DNA of 64,000 bases from RBG-16-49-21 sp040768125. GTDB lineage: Bacteria; Spirochaetota; UBA4802; UBA5550. The first letter of the stretch is position 1, and every line of letters starts with the position of its first letter. The translations under genes were made by a program, and so were the position numbers. The stretch is from assembly GCA_040768125.1 (NCBI GenBank), contig JAXGNG010000001.1, positions 1,488,001 to 1,552,000 on the forward strand, written 5' to 3'. The notes under the pieces are model-generated. The model had not been told where the DNA came from. It searched no databases and worked only from the letters and a program-made list of their open reading frames with translations. Positions 24,995 to 34,182 of this stretch are shown piece by piece.

Positions 24995-27562
24995 ATGAGA
25001 ACACGATTCCTATCCGCCGCGTTGCTGGCCGTCCTTTTCGCGATACCGATCCTGCATTCGCAGCCCTCGAAATATGAAGGGAAGCCGGTCAAAAAAATCC
25101 TCTTTGAAGGCCTGAAAAACGCTACCGAAGACGACCTTCTTTACGTGATGAAAACAACGGTGGGCTATCCCCTTCGCGCGATCGAGGTGCGGGAGGACAT
25201 CAAGAAAATTTTCAAGAAGGGCAATTTCGAGAGCATTACCGTCGAAATAGAGGAATTCACGGACGGCGTCCGCCTGAAATTCATATGCAGGGAACGCCCC
25301 GTGGTGAAGGAAGTGGTGTTCCGTGGGCTCGACGAGATCACGGAGAATGACCTCAGCACGATCATACCCGTCAAATCCGGAGGTTTCATCCGAAAGGATT
25401 TTCTCGAAAAGAGCGTCGCTATAATCAAGAGGAAATACGACGACGAGGGTCTCTTCAACGCCATCGTGAACTACGAGGTGAAACCCGAACGGGGCGACGA
25501 TGAATCAAGCGTGCGCGTAATCTTTACCATCGACGAGGGCGAGGTGGTCCGCGTCAGGAAGATCTCGATCCTTGGCCCGAAGGTCCTGGGCCAGCGCGAG
25601 CTCAAGTCCGTGATGGAGACCTCCGAAAAGGGTCTCTTTAAAAGCGGAGAGTTCAAACGCGATGTCTGGGAAGAGGACAAGGGGAAGCTCCTCGCCTATT
25701 ACCGCCATCACGGGTATCTCGACGCGCAGATCATCGATGAGAAGATCGAGTACGAGTGGCTGAACCCGGAGAAGAAGGAGAAGCGGGGTATCTTCATCAC
25801 CCTCAAGGTGAGCGAGGGGGATCGCTACTATTTCGACGGGTATTCGGTCCGCATCGAGGGAGTTCCGGGAGAAACGGTCTACACCCCCAAGCAGATCATG
25901 CGTGATTTCGAACAGACACGGAAGGGGAAGGTGTTCAACGACTCCCTGTTCCAGAACGACCGGCAGATGATCAGCATGATGTACGCCTCGAAGGGGTACA
26001 TCTTCGCGCGCGTGATTCCCGAGAGGAAGGTAACGGAGCGCGAGGTGACGGTCAAGGGGAAAACGGAGAAAAGGAAATTCATGGCCGTGGAGTTCGTCAT
26101 CGAGGAGGGCAGCCAGGCCTACATTGACATGATCATCATCAAGGGGAACAAGAAGACGAAGGACAAGGTCATCCGGAGGGAGGTGCTCCTTAAAGAGGGC
26201 GATCTCTTCGATTCAAGGAAGCTGCAGCTGTCGAGGGAAAAGGTCTACAACCTGGGTTTCTTCAAGCAGGTGAACATCGACGTGAGGCCGGGAAGCCGCG
26301 AGGGCTACATGAACCTCGTCGTGGACGTCGAGGAACAGCCCACGGGCACCATCTCCCTGGGCGGCGGCTACGGCACCACTTCCGGGTTTTCCATCTTCGC
26401 CGACGTGGCGGAAAACAATCTCCTCGGCTACGGGCAGCGGGTGGGCGTGCGGTTCGAGTACGGTCCGGCCAGGACTTCCATCACCCTCAGCTTCAACGAA
26501 CGGTGGCTTTTCAACCAGCCCATAGGACTGTCGACTTCGATATTTTACAATCTTTACAACGTCACCTCGAACCAGACGGTCTTCACCAGCATCGAGGACG
26601 AGGCGAGCTACAAGCGCGAGGCCTTCGGGTACGCCCTTGGGCTCAGCTACCGGTTCCTCGATTACCAGACCGTGGGAACGAGCTGGTCCCACGCCTTCAC
26701 GCGGGTCAAGGACCCCTCGGGGAACAGCTCCGAGGAGATCTATTATCTCCAGAAGCTCGGGTTCCAGGAAAAGAGGTCGATCTCGGTGTTTCTTGCCCAC
26801 GATTCCAGGGATAACTATCTCAATCCCACCCGGGGCGCCAGTATTGACATGTCGGCCATGTTCACCGGCGGGCAGGTCCTGGGCGGATCGGACCACTACA
26901 TAAAGCTGTCGCCATCGGCATTCATCTACTTCTCGCCTTTTCACCTGCCCTTTCTCAAGAGCCATCCCTGCGTCTTTGAATTCAGGGCGAGCGGAGACTT
27001 CATAGTGAAACCCTTTAACAGCGGCAGCGTGAGCAGGAAACAGCCCTACCTTTCCGTCGCCTCGATCCTTGGCTCCTTTGACCTGAAGGACCCCTGGCTT
27101 GAGCCGGAAGACCGGCTGAACCTCGGCGGGCCCGAGACGCTCCGCGGCTGGGATTACTACGATAAGAAGTTCCCCGAATCCTGGCAGAAAGTGGGTCTCT
27201 TTCACCGGATACTGTATGGCGTGGAGTTCAGGGTGCCGATCCACCCCCGGATGCTCTGGCTCGCCCTCTTTTTCGACGCCGGTTCCCTCTGGTCGGACCC
27301 CTTCTGGGAAAAGCATCTCTCCAAGGAGAACCTGGACCTGGTCGTGAAGGACCTCGCGACAAAGGACCTCCAGCGGCTCCAGAACTTCAGGAACGTGAAT
27401 ATCCTTTCCTACTTCAAGTACTCCTACGGCTTCGGTTTCAGGATACAGATCCCGATGATGCCCCTCCGTTTCTGGTTCGGCAGGAAAATGATCTATGACG
27501 GCAAGTTCAAGAGCATCGATGGATTGACCTTCCAGTTCGGCATCGGGGACATGAGGTTCTGA
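24995..27562 (+). CDS. bamA: Outer membrane protein assembly factor BamA
   Basis: 855 residues. Signal peptide (1-22), a chain of POTRA domains (about 30-450; visible starts include VKKILFEGLKNATEDDL, VKEVVFRGLDEITENDL, VRKISILGPKVLGQREL, YIDMIIIKGNKKTKDKV), then a 16-strand barrel. The barrel carries the loop-6 motif LRGW and the family start SLGGGYGTTSGFSIFADV, and ends in Phe. It is somewhat longer than the E. coli protein. It folds outer-membrane barrels. The Skp-like gene begins in its stop codon. Confidence 0.95.
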   Translation: MRTRFLSAALLAVLFAIPILHSQPSKYEGKPVKKILFEGLKNATEDDLLYVMKTTVGYPLRAIEVREDIKKIFKKGNFESITVEIEEFTDGVRLKFICRERPVVKEVVFRGLDEITENDLSTIIPVKSGGFIRKDFLEKSVAIIKRKYDDEGLFNAIVNYEVKPERGDDESSVRVIFTIDEGEVVRVRKISILGPKVLGQRELKSVMETSEKGLFKSGEFKRDVWEEDKGKLLAYYRHHGYLDAQIIDEKIEYEWLNPEKKEKRGIFITLKVSEGDRYYFDGYSVRIEGVPGETVYTPKQIMRDFEQTRKGKVFNDSLFQNDRQMISMMYASKGYIFARVIPERKVTEREVTVKGKTEKRKFMAVEFVIEEGSQAYIDMIIIKGNKKTKDKVIRREVLLKEGDLFDSRKLQLSREKVYNLGFFKQVNIDVRPGSREGYMNLVVDVEEQPTGTISLGGGYGTTSGFSIFADVAENNLLGYGQRVGVRFEYGPARTSITLSFNERWLFNQPIGLSTSIFYNLYNVTSNQTVFTSIEDEASYKREAFGYALGLSYRFLDYQTVGTSWSHAFTRVKDPSGNSSEEIYYLQKLGFQEKRSISVFLAHDSRDNYLNPTRGASIDMSAMFTGGQVLGGSDHYIKLSPSAFIYFSPFHLPFLKSHPCVFEFRASGDFIVKPFNSGSVSRKQPYLSVASILGSFDLKDPWLEPEDRLNLGGPETLRGWDYYDKKFPESWQKVGLFHRILYGVEFRVPIHPRMLWLALFFDAGSLWSDPFWEKHLSKENLDLVVKDLATKDLQRLQNFRNVNILSYFKYSYGFGFRIQIPMMPLRFWFGRKMIYDGKFKSIDGLTFQFGIGDMRF

Positions 27563-28062
27563 TGCGGCGCGGCCTGGCCATACTGGTCCTCGCGGCGACG
27601 GCCTCGTCCTGTTCCTATTTTTCAAGGAAGGACGCCCCCTCCCCGCCGCCGGTCATACGGTACATGAACCTGAAGGCGGTGTACGAGTTCCTGTTGAACA
27701 GGACGCGCGACGCCCTGGAGGTCAAAAAGAAGTCGGACGCCATCGCCGACCGGATGCGCGAGATAGAACGGGAGCGGCGGGAACGGCAGGAGGAAAAGCG
27801 GGAGCATGCCGCCCTCGATGACGAGTACGATCGCCTCCGGGGCGATTACGATTCTCTTAAGAAGGCGATGAAGGGCCACAAGGTGAAATTGCTGAGCCGC
27901 ATCGACAGGGCCGTGAGAAACGTGGCGAAGAAAAAAAAGATCGATTTCGTGCACAACATCGGGGATGAACTCCTCTACGCCAGGAAGGAATATGATATCA
28001 GCGATGAGATCGTCAGGGAGCTGGTGCGCATCGAGGACCGAAGCGCCCCCGAATCGCGCTAG
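27562..28062 (+). CDS. OmpH/Skp-like periplasmic chaperone, lipoprotein form
   Basis: 166 residues. Its ATG shares a base with the bamA stop (TGATG), so translation is coupled. The signal ends LAATASSCSY, predicting a lipidated Cys at about residue 17, unlike the soluble Skp of enterobacteria. The mature region is the hallmark OmpH pattern: a beta strand (IRYMNLKAVYEFLL), a long charged helical hairpin (about 55-125), then KKKIDFVHNIGDELLYARKEYDISDEIV. It holds unfolded outer-membrane proteins for BamA. Confidence 0.85.
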   Translation: MRRGLAILVLAATASSCSYFSRKDAPSPPPVIRYMNLKAVYEFLLNRTRDALEVKKKSDAIADRMREIERERRERQEEKREHAALDDEYDRLRGDYDSLKKAMKGHKVKLLSRIDRAVRNVAKKKKIDFVHNIGDELLYARKEYDISDEIVRELVRIEDRSAPESR

Positions 28063-28741
28063 GCGAGCCCCGCGTCGCCCCGGTCTTAAGAGGGCAGCGA
28101 TACTCGTGGTCATCGCCGTCCTCGCGGGCGGGCCTGCCTGCGCGGGCAAGCGGGAGAGGATCGCCGCAGCCTTCGACAAGTACGGCGGCCCATACGTCGT
28201 CTACGTCAGCAAGAAGGACTTCCGGCTGGAGGTCTATGACCGGAGCCTGGAGCGTGCCGCATCCTACGTCATCGCCTATGGCTCGAACCCGGACGGGGGT
28301 CCGAAGCTTCACGAGGGCGACAACCGAACCCCCGAGGGGACCTACCACGTCACCGAGATGCTGAGCATGGACGCGGACAGGGAGTCCCCGGCGTATCGCA
28401 GGCTCCGGGACCTGAACAGGGTCTATTTCCGGGCGAAGGATGGGCACGGCAGGTTCGGACGGCCGGGGGTCGACCTGGGGGACAACGCCTACGGGCCGCG
28501 TTTCTTCGCCCTGGATTATCCCAATGAAGATGACCGGAGGCGGTTCGACAGGGCCCGCCGGAGGGGCCTGATCGGCGATGTTAAAGGAATAGGCTTCGGC
28601 ATCGCCATTCACGGGAACAACGACGAGGACTCGATGGGCCACCGTTCCTCGAGCGGGTGCGTCCGCATGTACAACAGGGACATCGTCGACTTCGAGCGGT
28701 ACGTGCGCGTGGGTATGCCCGTCATCATATCCCCCCGTTAA
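28004..28741 (+). CDS. L,D-transpeptidase (YkuD) family protein
   Basis: 245 residues from the ATG at 28004; the start is uncertain as the only ATGs lie inside the overlapping Skp-like gene, and the real start could be a rare codon just after 28062. The export signal is AAILVVIAVLAGGPACA. The YkuD domain begins YVVYVSKKDFRLEVYDR and contains the catalytic signature HGNNDEDSMGHRSSSGCVRMYN, with His, Gly and nucleophilic Cys. The family cross-links peptidoglycan or attaches lipoproteins to it in the periplasm. An insertion of about 60 residues lies before the catalytic motif. Last gene of the bamA unit. Confidence 0.85.
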   Translation: MRSSGSWCASRTEAPPNRARRAPRRPGLKRAAILVVIAVLAGGPACAGKRERIAAAFDKYGGPYVVYVSKKDFRLEVYDRSLERAASYVIAYGSNPDGGPKLHEGDNRTPEGTYHVTEMLSMDADRESPAYRRLRDLNRVYFRAKDGHGRFGRPGVDLGDNAYGPRFFALDYPNEDDRRRFDRARRRGLIGDVKGIGFGIAIHGNNDEDSMGHRSSSGCVRMYNRDIVDFERYVRVGMPVIISPR

Positions 28742-28759
28742 GGTGCGCGATTTTTTATG

Positions 28760-28789
28760 TTGACATTATTTCCTCGGCCAAGGGATACT
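28760..28789 (+). promoter_or_regulatory. Promoter of yajC-secDF unit
   Basis: TTGACA 28760-28765 and GATACT 28784-28789 with 18-nt spacing, 35 bp before the yajC start. Confidence 0.5.
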
Positions 28790-28823
28790 GTCGTCGATTT
28801 TTTCCACAAAAGGGAGGAATAAC

Positions 28824-29153
28824 GTGTTACTTGCAACTGGTATCGCATATGCGGCCTCTGAAGGCGCTCCGGGCGCCGGGGGCATGTCGGCTTTCGGGAA
28901 CTACAGTTTTTTCATACTCATGGCGGTCACCATCGCCATTTTCTACTTTCTCCTGATCCGGCCGCAAAAGAAACGGGAGAAAGAGAGGGTCGACATGATT
29001 TCCTCCCTGAAAAAAGGAGACCGCGTGGTCACCGCCGGCGGGATGCACGGGATCGTCGACGGATTCAAGGAAGGTGATATCGTCATCATCAAGATATCGG
29101 GCAATACCAAGGCCGAATTCAACAAGAGCGCCATCCAGACGAAGGTGTCATGA
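28824..29153 (+). CDS. yajC: Preprotein translocase subunit YajC
   Basis: 109 residues starting at GTG behind GGGAGGAATAAC. One membrane helix (about 29-46) followed by the family signature FYFLLIRPQKKREKER and the beta domain LKKGDRVVTAGGMHGIVDG. Accessory to SecDF. The N-terminal 25 residues look like an extra signal-like segment. Confidence 0.93.
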   Translation: MLLATGIAYAASEGAPGAGGMSAFGNYSFFILMAVTIAIFYFLLIRPQKKREKERVDMISSLKKGDRVVTAGGMHGIVDGFKEGDIVIIKISGNTKAEFNKSAIQTKVS

Positions 29154-29160
29154 CCCGGAG

Positions 29161-29823
29161 ATGAAACGCACTCTATTCCATCTTCTGCTGATCCTGGCAG
29201 TCCTCCTGGCCGCAGTTTCCGCCATGAACGCCCAGAACGCCGATGGCGGTGAAACGGGCGGAACCGGCGTGACGGAGGGATCAGCGGGCTCCGGTGAGGA
29301 CCCGGCGGATTCCGCCGGGGAGAGCGTCGCGCCCTCCGAAAGCGAGGGAACCACCCTGGACATCGGCAACGACAGCGGTCTCGAGGAAAAGAGGAAAGCC
29401 GAGGCCAGGGCCCGCGAGGCCCGGAGGATCGCGGAAAAGAAGGCGGAAGAGAAAAGGGCGGCGGAACAGAGGAAGAGAGAGCTCGCGAAGAAAGAGGAGG
29501 AGAAGAAGGACGAAGGCGCCGCGGAAGATACGGCGGCGGTGGGGGACTCCCTCCTCATGATCGGACATGATTCCATTATCCCGCTGCGAATTCCGGGCAT
29601 TACCCCGCCGGCGGAAGAAACGGGCCTGGACATCGTGAAGATACCCGGCGATGAGGTCGAGGACGACGAGAAGGACTCCTCAAAGGGCGGGATCTTCGGT
29701 CGGCATACCGATACCATCGCCAAATGGGGCCTCCTTCTTTTCGTCTTCGTCATTTTCCTGGTATACAGGACAAGGGCGAAGCGCACGAGGCGAAAGGTCG
29801 TCCGGACCATTACGAAACGATAA
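29161..29823 (+). CDS. Exported charged coiled-coil protein with C-terminal membrane anchor
   Basis: 220 residues, unrecognised. Signal peptide (MKRTLFHLLLILAVLLAAVSA), a low-complexity Gly/Glu/Ser acidic stretch (about 25-70), an EKR-rich coiled coil (about 74-115, repeated EARAREARRIAEKKAEEK), a short Pro-rich segment, and a C-terminal transmembrane helix (WGLLLFVFVIFLVYR) with a strongly basic tail. It starts 7 bp after yajC and ends 22 bp before secD, so it is embedded in the Sec accessory operon and is a candidate partner of SecDF-YajC. The start could also be internal. Confidence 0.75.
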   Translation: MKRTLFHLLLILAVLLAAVSAMNAQNADGGETGGTGVTEGSAGSGEDPADSAGESVAPSESEGTTLDIGNDSGLEEKRKAEARAREARRIAEKKAEEKRAAEQRKRELAKKEEEKKDEGAAEDTAAVGDSLLMIGHDSIIPLRIPGITPPAEETGLDIVKIPGDEVEDDEKDSSKGGIFGRHTDTIAKWGLLLFVFVIFLVYRTRAKRTRRKVVRTITKR

Positions 29824-29845
29824 TCTGATTCATCAGGGGACTCGC

Positions 29846-31507
29846 ATGACCAGGGGAATGATATATAAACTCATTTTTATTCTGCTCTTGATCGCCTTTG
29901 CCGTCATACTCATTGCCCCCACGGTCGGCGAAAAAAGCATGCGGATAGACCTCGCGCCGGACGCCACGGCCGAGCAGCTCGATACCGTCAGGAAGCGTTT
30001 CCCCGCGGACAAGTACTCGATCGTGACGGAAGAGACGTCCCTTACCGTCGTCGGGAGGAACATCACCGACGCCGTCATGAACGAAGTGAGGAACTACCCC
30101 GGCGTCGCCACAGCGGTGATCCTTCCCCACTGGGCGGAAAACGCCGTCATGGCCAAGAAGATAAACCTTGGCCTCGACCTCCAGGGCGGGATGCACCTGG
30201 TGATGCAGGCCGATTTTAAAAAGATAGAAAGCAAGTCGCCCGACGGGACCAAGCTCACCGAGAAGGAAAAGACCGAGCTCACCCAGCAGGCCCTGGAACT
30301 CATACGAAACAGGATCGACAAGTTCGGCGTTGCCGAGCCGTCGATCAGGCCCCGGGGCAACGAGGCCATCGAGATACAGCTCCCCGGCGTCAGGGATCCC
30401 AGGGCGGTCAAGCGCGCCATCGGCACCACGGGACGCGTGGAGTACCGCCTGGTTGACGATGAGTATTCAGGGAAGGCAGCCGAGTGGCTCAGCCGCAACT
30501 ACCGGGAAGAGGCACTTCCCGAGGATGTCGCGGCCCAGGAGAAGCTCCTGGCGGACATGGCAGCCGGCATCCAGCTTCCAGGGCGGCTCGAGCTTCTCTT
30601 CCAATGGGACCGGAAGAAGGACACCAAGAAGATCATTCCATCCTACCCCGTGGCCCTCTCCCGCGAGGTGGCACTGGCGGGCAACGACATCAGCAAGGCC
30701 TGGATTGGCCAGGATGAATACGGCGGGCTGGCGGTCCATTTCACCACCACCGCGGAGGGCGCCTCCAAGTTCGCCGACGTAACGTCGAAGAAGAACTGGA
30801 CCAAGCGGCTCGCCATCGTGATCGACGACAAGGTGCGGAGCGCTCCGCGGCTTAATGTCCAGATCACCAGCGGCCAGGCGATGATCAGCGGCAACTTCAC
30901 CTACGAGGAGGTGAACACCCTGACGCGCATTATCAAGGAAGGCGCGCTGCCCGTTGACCTCAACATCATCGAGGAGCGCACCGTGGGGCCCTCCCTCGGC
31001 CAGGACGCCATCGAGGGGGGCGTCAAGGCGGCGCTGATAGGCATCGGCGGCATCATGCTCTTCATCCTGCTCTATTACCGGCTCTCCGGCATCATCGCGA
31101 ACGTGGGGCTTATCCTCAACGCGATCTTCATGCTGGCCATACTCTCCTGGCTCGGGTTCACCCTGACTTTGCCCGGCATCGCCGGTGTCATCCTCACCAT
31201 CGGCATGGCCGTGGACGCCAACGTCATCATTTTCGAGCGGATAAAGGAGGAATTGCGCGCCGGGAAGTCGGTCCGCATGGCCATAAGCCTGGGTTACGAA
31301 AGGGCCTTCTGGACGATATTTGACGCCAACATGACGACGCTCATCTCGGCGTTCATACTCGTGCAGTTCGGAACGGGGCCGATCAAGGGATTCGCCGTGA
31401 CCCTCACCATCGGCCTTCTCTCCAGCATGTTCGTGGTCCTGTACATCACGCGGTATATCTTTGAACTGCTGTCATTGAATAAGAAGCTCAAGAAGCTCAG
31501 CATTTAG
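29846..31507 (+). CDS. secD: Protein translocase subunit SecD
   Basis: 553 residues. N-terminal helix (about 8-27), large periplasmic domain with the conserved LGLDLQGGMHLVM and RIDKFGVAEPSIRPRGNEAIEIQLPG, then five helices including GMAVDANVIIFERIKEEL. It is a proton-driven component that pulls exported proteins into the periplasm. The ATG at 29846 matches the expected first helix. secF starts 12 bp later. Confidence 0.95.
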   Translation: MTRGMIYKLIFILLLIAFAVILIAPTVGEKSMRIDLAPDATAEQLDTVRKRFPADKYSIVTEETSLTVVGRNITDAVMNEVRNYPGVATAVILPHWAENAVMAKKINLGLDLQGGMHLVMQADFKKIESKSPDGTKLTEKEKTELTQQALELIRNRIDKFGVAEPSIRPRGNEAIEIQLPGVRDPRAVKRAIGTTGRVEYRLVDDEYSGKAAEWLSRNYREEALPEDVAAQEKLLADMAAGIQLPGRLELLFQWDRKKDTKKIIPSYPVALSREVALAGNDISKAWIGQDEYGGLAVHFTTTAEGASKFADVTSKKNWTKRLAIVIDDKVRSAPRLNVQITSGQAMISGNFTYEEVNTLTRIIKEGALPVDLNIIEERTVGPSLGQDAIEGGVKAALIGIGGIMLFILLYYRLSGIIANVGLILNAIFMLAILSWLGFTLTLPGIAGVILTIGMAVDANVIIFERIKEELRAGKSVRMAISLGYERAFWTIFDANMTTLISAFILVQFGTGPIKGFAVTLTIGLLSSMFVVLYITRYIFELLSLNKKLKKLSI

Positions 31508-31519
31508 GGGGACGGAGGG

Positions 31520-32848
31520 TTGAAAGAACGCATTATTCCATTCCTTAAATATCGCTACATTGCCTACGCGACGTCTTTGTCGCTCTTCGTCCTTTTCATT
31601 GTCCTCTCCATCCCCAGGGGGGGGCTGATGCTCGGCGTCGATTTCGTCGGCGGCCTCAAGATAATCGCCAAGTTCGAGAAGGGCGTGGATGAGAACGGGA
31701 TACGCCAGGCCCTGAAGGCCTACAATCCCCTCGTGCAGCAGATCGGCGAGACAGAGAGCAATGAATATATCATTTCCACCAAGCTCTCCGGGGAATCGGT
31801 CTATACCGTCGAGGACCGCATCGCCGATGGGATCGAGGGGGCTTTCAAGGGCGCCACGATCCGGCGCGATCCCACGCTCATCATCTCCACCAGGGGCGGT
31901 GTCGACGAGGGGGCCTTTCGCGCGAGGCTCGCGCCCATGGACGCCGTGGCGCAGAGAATCGGCGACGCCGGTTTGAATGAGTACATCGTGTACGAAAGGG
32001 ATACGAAAGGCATCAAGTCGAATTACAACATTGAAGAGGTCGAGAAGGCGCTCCGGGGCGCGTATCCGGACCTCCAGGTGCTCACCGGCGTTGCCCTGGC
32101 AGTATCCTTCCGGCCCGGCACCGATGAGAAGTCAATCGGGGACCTCGTGAATACATTCGGGGCCCGGGCGGTCCGTTCCGAGCACAGGGAGAAACCCGTC
32201 TACCTTGTTTACAGGGTGATCGTGGATGAGGCGGAAAGGATCACGGCGATCCTTTCCCGCACGTTCAAGAGCGTCGAGGTAATGAGCGTGGAGAACGTGG
32301 GCCCCGCCATCGGAAATTTTCTCCGAAGGTCGGCCATCAAGCTCTTCGCCGTGGCGCTTATACTGATGATGATCTACCTGACGTACCGCTTCGAGATCCG
32401 TTATGCCGTGGGGGCCATGGCGGCACTGGTGCACGACGTCGTACTCTCCGTGGTGTTCTGCGGCGCCGTGGGGGTCGAGATCAACATTCCCGTCGTCGCG
32501 GCGATCCTCACCATCTTCGGATATTCCATCAACGACACCATCGTCATCTTTGACCGCGTGAGGGAGAACACGAATATCGAGACCCGCATGAGCTTCCGGG
32601 AGATCATCGATCGCTCCATCACCCAGTCAATATCGAGGACCCTCCTTACCTCGCTCACGACGATTTTCTCGGTCCTTGCCCTTTACCTGATAGGCGGCGA
32701 GGGACTGAATGATTTCGCCCTTGTCCTGCTTTTCGGGCTCGTGGTGGGAACCTATTCCACCCTCTACATCGCGTCTCCGGTGGTCCTCTCGTGGGAACAG
32801 TTCGTCGCAAGGATGCGTTCGTTACGGAAGGGGAAGTCGATCTCCTGA
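31520..32848 (+). CDS. secF: Protein translocase subunit SecF with enlarged periplasmic region
   Basis: 442 residues, well over the usual 300-330; starts at TTG behind GGAGGG. First helix (about 10-30), then GVDFVGG, the SecF mark. The periplasmic part is about 260 residues and contains three copies of one module: FEKGVDENGIRQALKAYN, RGGVDEGAFRARLAPMDA and RPGTDEKSIGDLVNTFGA, each ending in a NEYIIST/NEYIVYE/VYLVYRV strand. The normal five-helix core follows (VENVGPAIGNFLRRSAIK, SINDTIVIFDRVRENT). The core looks fully functional. Confidence 0.93.
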   Translation: MKERIIPFLKYRYIAYATSLSLFVLFIVLSIPRGGLMLGVDFVGGLKIIAKFEKGVDENGIRQALKAYNPLVQQIGETESNEYIISTKLSGESVYTVEDRIADGIEGAFKGATIRRDPTLIISTRGGVDEGAFRARLAPMDAVAQRIGDAGLNEYIVYERDTKGIKSNYNIEEVEKALRGAYPDLQVLTGVALAVSFRPGTDEKSIGDLVNTFGARAVRSEHREKPVYLVYRVIVDEAERITAILSRTFKSVEVMSVENVGPAIGNFLRRSAIKLFAVALILMMIYLTYRFEIRYAVGAMAALVHDVVLSVVFCGAVGVEINIPVVAAILTIFGYSINDTIVIFDRVRENTNIETRMSFREIIDRSITQSISRTLLTSLTTIFSVLALYLIGGEGLNDFALVLLFGLVVGTYSTLYIASPVVLSWEQFVARMRSLRKGKSIS

Positions 32849-32958
32849 GACTCTTCCGGGGAGAGGCGTCTGGCGGGGGTCGTGAGGGCGAAATTCCCGG
32901 AGCGTGTCTCCCCGGGACATCGCATCCATTGATCCAGATGAAAGACAGGTGAAGGGTT

Positions 32959-34173
32959 GTGCCGCACCGGACCTACATGGAACTGGCGCTCAGGATCGCC
33001 TACGACCGGATGGGGGACACCTCGCCGAATCCCCCCGTCGGCGCCGTGATCGTGAAGGACGGCGCCGTCATCGCCACGGGGGGAACGGGACCCTGGGGCA
33101 CGCACCACGCCGAGAGGGCCGCGCTCATCGTAGCCGGCTCCGCCGCCCGGGACGCGGAGATGTACGTTTCCCTGGAGCCCTGCAGCCACCAGGGCAGGAC
33201 GCCCCCCTGCACGGAAGCCATCATCAGGGCGGGGATACGGAAGGTTTTCATCCCGGTCCTTGATCCCAATCCCCTGGTCTCCGGGAAGGGCGTCGCCGAG
33301 CTCCGGGGCGCCGGTGTGGACGTTGTTTTTACGGAAGACATGGCCGGCGGCGCCGTTGACATGCTGCGCCCCTTCAGAAAGTGCATCCTCAGGAAGCGCC
33401 CCTTCATACTTTCGAAGAGCGCCGTCACGCTTGACGGGCGCATCGCCGCCGGAAGCGGCGACTCGAAATGGATTTCCTCCGAACAATCCCGCTATCTCAC
33501 CCATCGTATCCGCGCCAAGGTGGACGCCGTGATCGTGGGCAAGAACACCTTCGAGCGCGACAACCCCTCCCTGACCGTGCGGCTCGATTCCTTCAGCGAG
33601 GAGGCCCGGGGATATTTCGACGGAAAGCCGCCCCTTCTTCTCGGGAGGGACAATTTTTTCCTGCGATCTCTCGCCGTGGAGCCGGTGAGGGAGTTCTCCC
33701 AGCCGCTCCGCGTCGTGATCGGTCTTCCCGGGAGGATCGATCCGGGGCGCAACCTCTTCTCCGACGATAATTACCTCTTTTACGAGAGGAAGGACGCGGC
33801 GGAGATGCGCGCGGAGAAGGACCCTGTATACCGGGAGGTCCTGGATCGGGTCAACTGCCGGCTTGTTGATGCGGCGGACCATGGTGAGGAGGTCGCGGCG
33901 GTCCTGGCGGACCTCGCGGGACGGAACGTCACCATGGCGCTCCTCGAGGGAGGCGGAAGGGTTGCCGGCGCCTTCTTCGACGCCGGGGAGATAGACCAGT
34001 TTCTTTACATCATCACGCCGAAAATCGTCGGCGACGGCGTCCCCTCCCTTACGGCGAAAGGGGCCGATTCCATCGCCGCGGCCACGAGGCTGCGGGACGT
34101 GACGGTGATGCCGGTCGGCGATGACCTGTTCTATACCGGGTACCGGGAATCGTATCACTTTGAAATGCTGTGA
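32959..34173 (+). CDS. ribD: Bifunctional riboflavin biosynthesis deaminase/reductase
   Basis: 404 residues, start GTG behind GAAGGG. N-terminal deaminase: HAERAAL and the zinc-binding PCSHQGRTPPC. C-terminal reductase (from about 150): SKSAVTLDGRIAAGSGDSKWISS and LLEGGGRVAGAFFDAGEIDQ. It carries out two consecutive steps from the GTP-derived pyrimidine. The reductase has a 45-residue insertion around 215-255. It precedes ribE by 9 bp; no ribBA or ribH follows. Confidence 0.95.
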   Translation: MPHRTYMELALRIAYDRMGDTSPNPPVGAVIVKDGAVIATGGTGPWGTHHAERAALIVAGSAARDAEMYVSLEPCSHQGRTPPCTEAIIRAGIRKVFIPVLDPNPLVSGKGVAELRGAGVDVVFTEDMAGGAVDMLRPFRKCILRKRPFILSKSAVTLDGRIAAGSGDSKWISSEQSRYLTHRIRAKVDAVIVGKNTFERDNPSLTVRLDSFSEEARGYFDGKPPLLLGRDNFFLRSLAVEPVREFSQPLRVVIGLPGRIDPGRNLFSDDNYLFYERKDAAEMRAEKDPVYREVLDRVNCRLVDAADHGEEVAAVLADLAGRNVTMALLEGGGRVAGAFFDAGEIDQFLYIITPKIVGDGVPSLTAKGADSIAAATRLRDVTVMPVGDDLFYTGYRESYHFEML

Positions 34174-34182
34174 GGTGGGCCC

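Noticed and set aside
26213..27625. Long minus-strand frame opposite bamA
   Set aside because: bamA is fully supported by POTRA and barrel signatures on the plus strand.
32764..34158. Minus-strand frame opposite ribD
   Set aside because: ribD carries all catalytic motifs; the antisense frame is compositional.
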